From Oxyruncus cristatus (lineage: Eukaryota; Chordata; Aves; Passeriformes; Cotingidae): a stretch of DNA of 64,000 nucleotides. The DNA lies in assembly GCA_013399855.1 (NCBI GenBank), contig VXAY01002875.1, positions 961,911-1,025,910 on the forward strand. Direction: 5' to 3'. This document shows, in pieces, positions 13,401-25,400 of this stretch. A program made the translations under genes and the position numbers. Under the pieces are notes generated by a model. It was not told where the DNA came from. It saw only the letters and a program-made list of their open reading frames with translations, and did no database searches. Every line of letters begins with the position of its first letter. Position 1 is the first letter of the stretch.

Positions 13401-16400
13401 CTTCTGAGTGTAGGTATAAGTTTCCATCTCTTCCTTGGTCTGATGAGACATGACATGCCAAAATTTGTCATTTATTGTCGCTCCACAAATAAGTAATAGT
13501 ACCTTGAATTTCCACAACTTGTTTCTTAGAACTGAAGAGTCAAACTCATCCTGCTGAGTGGTCCAAGAAATTCTTTTTTGGTGTGGTGATTCCTGAATCT
13601 AACTTATGTTCAGTCTGCTGTTTTAAGCAATGGCAGAGATCGAGCATTTACTGAAAACAGTTGTGATAAATGCACTGAACAATACCTCACAGCTTTGGAG
13701 ACTGGCTGTGTTTTCCTTATTTATATCCTCCGTTTGTAAAACATAGTCAAGTGCCTGGTCTAATGCCTCCTCCAGGTCTGACAGCTTCACATCCTGTTCG
13801 CTGAGCTGCTCTAGCACATCGGATACCAGGGACCTGGTGTCATTGTACTTCTCATGAAACACTTCAATTTGCTGTAGCACTAGGAGAAAAATAACAGGCC
13901 AATAAATCCAAAGCTTGGACGTCTGACAAAACTTACCTAACACAACAATTTCTGTTGCTGTTACTCAGACGACAGTAAAACACATTTCATAAAGCTCACT
14001 TTTGAGATCATATACTTAGATTTTAATTTTGCTTCCTCTTTTGAAAAGGAAAGATGCCTCTCATTTCACTATCTCATTTTAATCCTATTAATCCCCTCTC
14101 TGAAGCAGAAGTTCTTAAAAGAAGCAAGGTCTATCTTTGATTGCTTTTCATTTGGTTTTCATTGTCAAAAGCTAGGCAGGCTATTCTGGAGAAGACAGTC
14201 CTTAAGTCTCACCTTCTGACTCATGTTCACTAAGCTGTGAGAACTAGACTGCCACTCTTTCCTATGCCAGCAGTTTTTCTCCTCTGCTGGAGTTTGCTGT
14301 CCCCATGGCAGAGCTGGCAGGGGAAAAGACGTTCACATGAGCAATTCCAGTCCTACCATCAACCTTCCGAAGCATCTGTTCTCGAGATGCTGCAGTGCAC
14401 ACGCACACATAGACACACAGATCTTTTTCTCCCCATTCTGCCATGGGGAGCAGCACGCACCAGCAGACTTGGAGCAGGCATTTGGAAGCAGCAGCATGTC
14501 CAGCACACCAGCTGATGCTCGCCAAATGCCTATCCGTCCTCCCCAAGGGCTCAGCAGTACACCCAGAGCTGCTCAACTCGTGCCAGCTGTGCAACATGTG
14601 GGTGAATGGGAAACTTACACTTCTTTGCTGCATTTTCCTCCTCATCTGCAAGTTGCTTTTGATTAGTGAAGGGTTTACGATGTTTGATCTCCTTCAGCAT
14701 CTCCTCAGCCACACTTCGCTTCTGGGCAGCTTCTTCAGGGCTCAGCTCTTGTTGTTGTTGAATTGCATAGTGTTTTGACTTGCTGCTGATTTCTGGGGGA
14801 AAAAGGAACAGATAATCAATTCACTGCGACTGCAGAGAAGTAAATACTATGGAGTACATTTACTTTTGTGAATCCAGATCATGCTGTTGGCAAAAGAAAG
14901 TTTTAATTATCTTCAACTCTATAGTAGATAATTATTATGTTTAATCCAGTCTTAAAATTAAATGTGTAAATAAATAACACTTTCTGGCATATGTGGAGGT
15001 CTCATCAGAAGAGGACGAGATTAGGCAGGCATGGGCTGTGCATTAATTGGCTTGGCAGTTCTCATAGGCTGGAATCATCATTTTGTTTTGAGTTCTGTGG
15101 CATGTAGCTGGCTAGGGCTTTCATCCAGGATTGTGGTTTTTAAGTTCTGCAGCAAAAATGTTATGTGTATTAAATAACAGCAATGGTAAGGAGAAATGTT
15201 ATGTTTATCAAATAACAACAATGGTAAGGAGACTTTAGCAACCTCTTTTTCCATCTGCAGAAGTTTGAGGCACTCTAAAGAGGTATACTGCCTTGCTGGT
15301 TTGGAGATAGATACTATTTCAAGGTTTTGAGAAGTTCAAAACTGTTCAACACTGTTGGATCCCTGCAGCTAAACTGAGTTTACCAATCCCCAGTCTAAGC
15401 ATTACAAAGTTTACCCACTTCTCACTCCCTGTTCTTGAATACAAATCACCACCTCTTTTATGCCCTGTGATGTGCATGCCTTTGGCTTGTATTTATCACT
15501 AGTTTTGTGGATAACCAGAGCTGGCAAAAACAGCACTATGTATCTGTAAGATTTTTTATAAAATATAGATGTGTAATTGTGGCACCACTTATTCTTTGGC
15601 AGAGTGTCTTTGTATGCATTTTCTTTCTGGGCCCTGAGCCCATTAGTGGAGCTTTAAAGGCTCATACTGAGCAGTAACTGATCACGACCAGGGGCTCCAT
15701 GTATTTCTTTTTCCTTATGCTGGCACACGCACACACATTCTATTCGGTAAAGAGTGGTTTGCCTTCTACAGGGTGATGCCTCTGTAGAATAATAGTTTTG
15801 ATGATAGTAGAAATAATTTTCACCTGCTTGTTTCCAACTGTTTTCACTCTCTTTATTCACAGCCATGGATGTCGCTTCTTCTATAACAGGTTAACCTGAT
15901 TGTGTTGTTTGTGTGCCAAACTAGATACATATCTGCCTTATGCAGTTCCTGTCCTGCCCCAAACCAACTAATGATGTATAAGGATGATCCACAGACATCA
16001 ACATGATTGTTAGTGACATACAACAAGGCTCATGCTGACGCTTATACTCAAAAACTGTAGAAATAGAGTGTGACAAATGACCAGACAGCCAAAGGTGGTT
16101 TAGCATTAGACGTGAAAGGTGGTAGTACAAATGTAACATCCTATGAGCCTGGTATTAGCCTGCCCCTTTTGTGTGGTGGGATATATTAGCCATGTTTGCT
16201 GAAATAAAGTAATGGTTGGAGCACCCATGGAGCTAAGGATAAGCAAGGATAACAGCTGATATGTAACCACTCTTTCTTACACAAGTTGCCACGTAGCTTG
16301 AAATAACTGCTAAGGTAGAACTACTCATGTCTATTAATCAAATATTTCTATTGGAAAGGGGCTGTTTAACCTCAACCACTAGTCTATTCTATCCTGGTGC

Positions 16401-19400
16401 CTCAGAGAGCTTTTGTATACCGTTGGCTTTGCCAAAGCCTGGGGAAACCCATGTGTTCTACAGCAGGATGGAGGCTTTCATGATGCAGCTGTACAGGGGA
16501 CAGGGATATTTTGAGTACATTCATTTTGGGTTTTATTGCTTTCTGTAGGTATTGAAGAAGAGGCTGGTTTAGTCTCATTTTTATATATGAGAATGATAAG
16601 GACATTCCATAGATATTCCAGATGAAGACGGTTATCTCTGACTAGGAAATCTTTTTTAAGTGCAGCTGTGCTTGGGAAGTGTTTACTGTTGTCATAAATT
16701 ACATACTGTCCTATTTATTGAAGGCTAAAGCCTTTGATATATAGGACAGTAAAAATTCTTGAAGATTTATTAACACATGAAGGTTTCATTAATACATTCT
16801 TGACACTGAGCTGATCCAGAAAGAAATCTATTTACCTTCAATGTTATCTCTCATGTTATTGAGCTGCTGCACAAGCTGAGTAGCACGGTTGTTGGTCTCT
16901 GTGGTTTCCTTTTGTACCAATAGACCTTTGCTGGATGCTTCACTTCCCTATGAATAAAGCATATGAAGTAAACATTAAATTTCTTTTCAGATGTGAGGAA
17001 AAGCAGTATAAACACTCATTTTGTTTTCTCCTAATGAGCATGGGAAAGTCCTTTTTATCATATAAAGTGATATTTACAAAGGTGCTCAGAGTGCAGATCT
17101 CTCTTGTTGGTGTTTTCAAAATTGCAGAGTGAGAGATTAAAAGTCCCGTATTTATCCATCATTTGCTGCAATCAAATTTTCATAAATTATGTACAGTTGT
17201 AAAATTCCATCTGATGAGTCTCCCAGGCATTCAGTGGGGCTACCTCATTTTGTTGGGTATGGCATCTCCCGAGTAGGCATACAGAATGAAGAAGAAGATG
17301 TCAAGCTCACAATAATTTGTAGATCAGTGTCTTCCTCAAGTGAGGTCCCCAGGGCTGAATCTTATTCAAAGTAAGAAAAAGCATGAGGATTGAAAATACT
17401 GTGAAAAGCATAGGCACTCTCCTATACTTCTGCGTTGGAGGCTGCACTCTGCATTGTGTTCCCTTATATGTAAGGGAAACGGAGAGCTACCATATCATAG
17501 TCACCTTCTTTTTGAGAGGGTTACTGACTTTGGGAGTCTTCAGACTTAATTTTCTATGTTATTTCCTAGGATAAAGAAAACAACATGACCACTGAGACAT
17601 CAACATTTCATGGACCCTTTGTATGTAAGTCTGTACCACACACTTACAAAGTGGTAAGGTATTTGATTCACAGTCTCCGCTGGGGCTGCATCAGCAAAAT
17701 GCTCAACTGTGAAGCTGCTTTATGGGTTTAGGGTGCCCTCATAGCTCATAAGGCAGAAGGTACTCGGTTGTTGGTATGCTCGCTTCGTATTTGCTTGACC
17801 CTGCAAGAAGCGCAGAGGGCTCAGCCGTGCTCTGGCTGCAGGTTCAGCGCTGGCAGCAGCCTTCTCCCACACTTTCACCTGGGGTTTGTGGAGGCCCCAG
17901 GTGGTGTTTGAAGGCAGGGCTAGGACAGCCAGCACTGCTGAGAGGGATGGGCATACTGATGAAACAAGTGTAAGGGTTAATAGAAAGGATTCTGGTGCAT
18001 GTCTGCCAAACATTCAGGATCAAGCTACATGCTGTTTTACTCAAAGCTCATCCCGTGCAGACTCATGGAGCTACAGGTCGCATTTACTCTTCTCATTTAG
18101 CGGGAGGTTTTGCCTACAGTTGGTGCATTCATCCAGTCTTTGGGGTTTAGACCAAAATCTGCAGCAATACTTGAGACATGGGGTCGTGCATGCGAAGTGC
18201 TCTGAACAGAAAATGCTGCATATCTCTGCAAAACTCACTGAAGGCCCTAGCACCCGTTTTCCTATAAAGTGCGTTGAAAGAGCACAGAGTTCAATATATT
18301 CAGAGTTGTTATTGTGATCTTCCTCCCACTCTGAGAGTCTCGGACCATTATTTCCCTGCCTTTGCAAGCAATCACAAGTATTGATGTGGAACAAGCATTA
18401 GAACTAACAAGGGAGAAAAGACCAGAGGAAATACTGAATTTATTTGTTCAAGGACAATAAAATTGAGGAATGAGCTCAGAAATCCCCAGATAGTACTGAA
18501 AATGAAATGTTATTATCCAAAGTCACTAAATATTCATAGAAAATCTAATGCCTTAATCATCTGACTCACCAGCTACATAGAGGGACACTGAGGCATGTGA
18601 GCTCTGACAGATATTCAAAGATACAGAGCTCTGTGTGTGAGCTGATTTAATCAAAGCTCTCTTGAGCACAGGCTTACTCTGTATAATTCCTAGGTGCTTA
18701 TTATACTAAGTAACTGTTGATTAAAAACACCCAAACCCAAATTTTCTCTTCCGCTTTCCTCTTTTTTTTTTTCTTCCCCTCCCTACTTGTGCCTGTATTT
18801 GAGTTTTAGTTTAAGGTATCTTTTTAATTTGTCTTGTGAAAGATTTGGTGTAGTGAATATAAGGTCTGGCATTTTGCAATAAGCATAAAATATAATCTAG
18901 TCCTGCTACAGCTGTGGTTATCTCTGAAAATAGCATAGAGGGAGGTATTTTACTAATATATATATATATATCTTAGTAACAGAAAGATGTTTAATATTAT
19001 CTTTTTAAAATAGAGAAGCAATTCTGACCCCTGTTTTTAATCTTAACATATAATATAACAGTACCCTTCCAGGGTGCAATGAAAGTGTTGTGGGATCTGA
19101 GAGCGGATAATCTTAATTTTATAGCCTGGCAATTTGATATGGGTGCAACATTTATGACTACAATTGTGTTAAAAATAACTTGAGTGCTGATCAGGCTCCC
19201 ATCTCAGTGGATACATGGAAACCCTTTTAAACTGGCAGGTTTATAATACATTTTGAAGTGCCTAATTGTGGCTAATTTAGTTTTATGAGACCATACACGA
19301 AAATAGATATAGCACAAATGCTCCCAAAGTCAATCTGAATTAGTTTAGTGTTGGTTACTTCACTCAACTAAAAAACAAAATGTGAAAGAGAAAGGTAGTA

Positions 19401-22400
19401 TCTCAGATCAAACATGTTGTGTAGCAGGTAAGTGGGAACTCAAATCAGAGGGGAAGCTTTTTGTGATTGATGTCAATACACTTTGGCCTTACCTACTTCC
19501 TTTTCTGTGAAGACTTGATAGTTCATTTATGCTTTTAATTCAGAGTTAAAGTAGAAAGCTAGAAGTAGAAGGTTCTCCCAACTGTCTTTCAGGACACATC
19601 CACTCTTGTTTGGTGAACCCAGACTAGGTGTCAGGAAATAATTTTGTGCCGTGAGGGGTCAAACACTGGAACAGGTTTCACAGAGAGGTTCACAGAGAGG
19701 TCGATGCCCTCTGTCTGTCAGAGTTTAAGAAGCATTTGTACAATGCCCTTAATAATATGCTTTAGCTTTTTGTCAGCCCTGTATTGCTCAGGCAGTTGGA
19801 CTAGACGATCATTGTAGGTCCCTTCCAGCTGGAACTATTCTCTACAAGTCTCTTGTGCCAACAGGCAACTATGACAATGTGCAAACTCTCAGAGTTTTGC
19901 CAGGAGGCTATAAACAAACCTGTTCATCAAGTGTTGCTGCTTCTCTCAGGAGATCATTCATTTCATCTGCAGCATCTTCAACCTGGATAGTCCAAAGCAC
20001 AACATGGCTCTTCTTTTTGGACATTGCCTCCTGTGTATGGGGAAAAATAGTCAGTGCATCTGAAAAGAAACTATTTCTCTAGGTGAGGGCAGAGATTGAA
20101 ATTTACAGGAATGGAGTGGAAATTCAAGGATTCAAATTATACTAAAAAATAAAATGCCATCAATGTTTGTACCTGGAGATGGGTGGTAGTGAGGTTCAAG
20201 TCATTCAAACGCTTTTGAGCTGCAAGACCTGTAGAAATGCTCAGTAAAGTTGATTTGCTTTCATCGATAGCCAGAACTGATAATCGGATGTCATCTGTCA
20301 AATCCCAAATGCATTTATCGCAGCCTGATAAGAAAATAAGAGAGCATCATTTCTCTTTAGTGTTTGTGTCAATTAACAGCAAATATCTTAAATTTATGTT
20401 ATAAATTCGTTTTGTAGTGCTCTTGGCCTGTGGTGTTCCCTCTCTTTGTCATTGATGGATCCTGATGGATACCCATCTTTCTTTCACTTACTTCCAAGGT
20501 CCCACAGAACAGATATGACATTTCCAGCTGCTCAGCACCAGATGGGACTGCTCAAAGGGGCTGCCACAGCAATTCTGTAATCAGTAGGGAGAGAGGGAGA
20601 GGTATTTCCTGGCTATTCCCTAGGCTCTGCATGTTTGTGGCCTGAAGGATAACAGATGAGGGTCAAAAAACCCCTGCATTTTGTCAGAACCCAAAACTCT
20701 GTATTTAAAATTTGGTGGTATGAGAAGTAAAGATGTCCAGGATGTGGGCTTTTGACTGCCTATTTGATTAGGAGGGCAACTTCTAAAACCACAGTTAAAA
20801 CATGCCTGAAAAGTGCTTGTGCAGAACTATATTCTTGTTCCTGCTGAATGATGCCTCCTTGTTTTTAGTAATATTGGTACCATCGCTGAGCTCAAGAGAC
20901 TTAGATGAACATGAAACACAGATTCCTACATACGCTTCTGATTGATATTCTAGCAGCTCCCAAATGCTTTCCTTCTTGTTGCACTTCAGGCATATGACCC
21001 CTCTTTTTGGGAGTCAGTTTAGGATAAACGGTTGTCAAGGTTTAGCCCCTGCATTTCTGCACGGTTTTTATCACCCCATAAATTTTGCTAATAAGTAAGA
21101 AGAGTTCGTGGAACTAAACCATGACAATGGTCTGCATTATACCACAGATATAAATATATTAACATTTAAAAAATATCAGTGGTTACCAATAATTACAGCA
21201 TAATGCTCCAGGAAACCCTCCAGCTTTCCTATCATTAGAATATGGGAGATAGTGGAAAAGCAACTGACTGATGGATATATGCCAAATTGTCAATAGCAAC
21301 AATCTATATTAGATGTGCTGGTTTTGGCTGGGGTAGGGTTAATTTTCTTCACAGTGCCTATTCGGAGGCTGTGTTTTGGATTTGTGCTGAACACAGGGTT
21401 GATAATACAGAGACATTTTTATTACTGCTAAGCAGTACTTACACAGAGCCAAAGCCTTTTCTGCTTTTCGTACTGCTGGTGAGCAGACTAGGGCTGTGTT
21501 GGAAATTGGGAGGAGACACAGGATAGTGACCCCAACTGACCAAAGGGATATTCCATATCATATGACATCAAGCTTAGTATATAAAGTAGGGGAAAGAAGG
21601 AGGAAGGGAGGTGATGCTTGGAGTGATAGTGTTTGTCTTCCCAAGCAACTGTTACAGGTGATGGGGCCTGTCCACAGGCCTGAACAATGGCTGAACATCC
21701 ACCTGCCCATGGGAAGCAGTGAATTAATTCCTTGTTTTGCTTTGTTTGCATGCATGGCTTTTGTTTTCCCTGTTAAACCATCTTAATTTCAACTCATGAG
21801 TTTTCTGCCTTTTACCCATTTGATTCTCTCCCTGATCCTGCTGGAGTGAGTGAGCAGCTGAGTGGTACTTGGTTGATGGCTGAGGTTAAACCACAAAAGA
21901 TGTATGACTAGAAACCCATAAATTAAGCTGGAACAGATAAAGTTGTGAGGGCAGTCTTCAGGGCCAAAATATTATTTTGCAGGCACTGTGGCTCAGAGTC
22001 TGTGGAAGTGGTTTTGGTGACACTTTTCTACCGCTCTGCAGCTTGTACCTGAACCTGCAGTCTGTATTGCAGAGTTGGACATACCCAGGTACTCAAACAA
22101 GTGTGTGAGAATATGTTTAAATACTCAATCAGCAGGTCACTGTGCATATTCACAAATTTAAATGCTCTGTGGGATCAAGGTCAGTGGAGACTTACTGGAG
22201 TACCAAGCTCGTAAGATAGTATTTGTAAGCTTCTAAGTACAAGAGTGATATTAATTTTTGGTATTCTTGTGATGATGTTCTTACTGATGGTTGGGCAGTC
22301 TGTGTCAGTAGTAGAAGCTTCAGGACTGTCTGCGAGGCATTCTCCAGTCTGGCTGTCACACATTCTCCCTCCACAGTTACATGCTGGGGAAAAAGAAAGG

Positions 22401-25400
22401 ACATTTGAAAGAATAATCTTCAAAATGTACAACTCCCCTTTCCCCTCCCAAGACTAGTGAAATGACTTTACTTAGGATTGTGCATGGCTAGTCAAACCAA
22501 TATCAAGAAATTCTTGAACAGATTTCCCCTTCACTATGTAGAAAAATGTATTTTTTTGTACTGTGGTCAAAATGAACCAAATGAAATATAAAGTGGAAAA
22601 CAGAATGAGAACACCTCTGCTGAGATTTCTTGTTCAAAGCCTGGTTACAAGAAGAGTCAGCGAGGCCAGAGTTGCCCAGATGGGCCATTGTGCATCAGCA
22701 TCTAGAGAGAGTGACATTTAGGAGATGTGCTAAGAAAAACAGCACAACTAAAGTTAATTATTAGTTACAAGTTTCTCCAAAGCCTTGTAGAATTTATCAG
22801 CACTGTGTCAGGCTGCCACATAGAAGGCTTTGCAGCTATCAGGGGTTGATAGTGGACTCCAATTCCATCGTCACCTTAAACATATCAAAAAGTAAATATC
22901 TCTTACCACTTACAGTGAAGAAAAAATGACATTTTACATTTTTTCAAACTTGTGTAAGCAACATTTTTATTGCCAGTACAAGCAGCTTTTTAAAAAGTCT
23001 ACTTTTTAATCTAAAGTGTCTCTTTCAAGTTTTAATTGGCCCTTTAAAATATATTATTTTAAAGATTAAAGAATTCTTTGAACATTTTGATACAGTAACA
23101 AAAACTCAAGTAGAACATAAGAACAGCCACATCTTTTCTGGAATTTGTTTTGCTCTTGTGATTTATGGTTTCAGCAGAATCTCATATAACACAATATTTT
23201 ACCACTACTTTATTGTAGCCCATTCATTTCTCTCTATGAATTACCCTTGTATTTACATTTCACATTGCACATTCAAGGAATTATCAGTGAAAATATGTGA
23301 TACAGCTTCAAAGACAACATGATGCAGTAATGTTAGAATAATTTTCTATAAGTGGACCAGTGTTAGTCAAACTAATCAGTTTTTGTACTAATGTAAGAAC
23401 AGAAACTGGTTATGAATTTTCTGGTGCAGTCGGTATTTTGACCTTATCCCATTTTGTATGAACTGGGTGCCTCCCAGCTTTTGGATCTGTAAGTATTTTT
23501 AATTTGCTATTTCTTTTGTTAAGAAGTGAAAGAGAAGTCTCAGTTGAAAGCAGAGACTTCTCTTTCCCTACATCTTGGAAACTAGGTTGCCATGCCCTGA
23601 TGGCATGATCACAGTTACAAGGTTAAAATTCGGATGAGATCACTGCTCAAGTAAATAAAATTGTGTCTTCTTGTTTAAATGAATATCTGTTAGTTTTCTA
23701 CACAAAAACTTATAGCAAAATAATTTCAAAAGCAGTCCTGACCATTTTTCAGCTACTTGTTTAAGAGGTAGCACATTTTTAGTAGGGAATTAAGACTTTC
23801 AATGCTATTGTGGTATACCAGTGGAGAAAGCTTCTGAATTTACCTTTATTTCTGAGGTACATTTGTGGAGAGTTTTAAAGTGTGGCAAAGGGATGTCTAG
23901 TTGAAAAAGAATTATTTTAAAGCAGCTGAAAACTGCTGTACACAGCTACACAGGTTTTGTCTTTGTGCTCAAAAGAAAAAAAGATAATCTTAGATGGATA
24001 GAGCTGTTTGTTCCTTTAGTTCTCTGGCCTTTTTTTTGTTCTATATACCCTTTGAGATGCTCTGTGGAAACCATATATGCAGTCTATCTTGATTCTTCCA
24101 CTAGTTTTGTTTCTGTGTTTTTCAGTTTTAAGGAAGACATTTGTCTCATTTCAAAATCCATTCTAAACAATAGTTTCTAATTGTTCCACAATGCCAAACA
24201 AAGTATAAGATTTCCCTGTAGATTACATGAATAGTTTGAATATCATGGATGTATTGATGTACTGCAATCTATGCAGTACTGTCAAGCACAGCATATTGTG
24301 GTGTTCAGCAGAAATGAAGACGAAACAAGAAGTGTGTAATTCTCTGTAACATTGTACTGAAAAATCAGGCTTTGCTAGAGTGAACTTCAATATTAAATTC
24401 ACTTCTAAATAGAGAAAACCTGTACCTCTCACAACATATCCAAGTGCCCAAGCACTTTTTATTTTTAGTGAAGATCAAGCACTACCAGGAAATCTGCTAA
24501 CAAAGAGAATTACCATGCTCATTTGTAGTCTGCTTGAAAAGCCTGTGTAGAGAGGTCCTGTGCACCTACTTAAGGGTACAAACAAAAAACCTATACTGAG
24601 GTGACAAAAGTCTGACTTGAGCTTCAAAACTTGGTGTTCAGAGATGCCTTCCAAAATTATGTATTGCATAACCTGTTTAGACACTTGGAATGCCCTGTAA
24701 TGAAGCCCTGTTCAAGTAGACAGTGAGTTGCAAAAAGGATCAAGACATTGCCAAGGTCCTGAGGCCTGTAGCTCTTTACCTTCAGGTTTTGGAGCACTTC
24801 TGAGGTCCAGGTTGGGTGTATGCTTTGTCTGTGTCTTATGCTTGAGTTGGGTGAAGAGCTAGAAGTGATCTGTCTCCCCAGTTTGTGTTCTGGTCCTTCA
24901 GGGAAAGACCCTGCCAAAGAGGTTGGGAGGGAGCCCCAAGGTCCTTGCTCTGAGCACCTGCATTTTGCAGTGGTTATTCCTAAGTGCTTTGAAAGAGGAT
25001 ATAAACTTGTCTCCCAGAGCCAAAGCAAGGACAGAGGACATGAATTCAAAGGATTAAACTCTATAAAAATCAGGAGAATAATTATATGAGAGGAGATAAA
25101 CCTTTGCGACACCTCTGCACAGGTATGTTTTGGTAAGGTCCTCTGGGTACCACTGTACCAGACTCTTAAAGTACAGTCATCTCTGGTGTGGAAATACTGT
25201 AACCAGCAAGATTACACAGATTCAAAAGAAATGCAGAATACATTACCAGTGTGGAAACTAGCAGAAAGTGAGGGGGACTGGGTCAGGGCAGGAAGGATGA
25301 TCCTGTTCCCATAAAAAATACTTTCAAGTCTTAAAGCACCATGAGTCTGAGTGGTCATGTTGGGCAGCACATGGTGTGGACAAGCATAAAGGTGAAGTTT

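Noticed and set aside
14237..14778. Several overlapping plus-strand frames of 90-130 codons
   Set aside because: They overlap or flank the LAMA4 exon at 14619-14792 on the opposite strand and are shadows of it and of GC-richer intron DNA.
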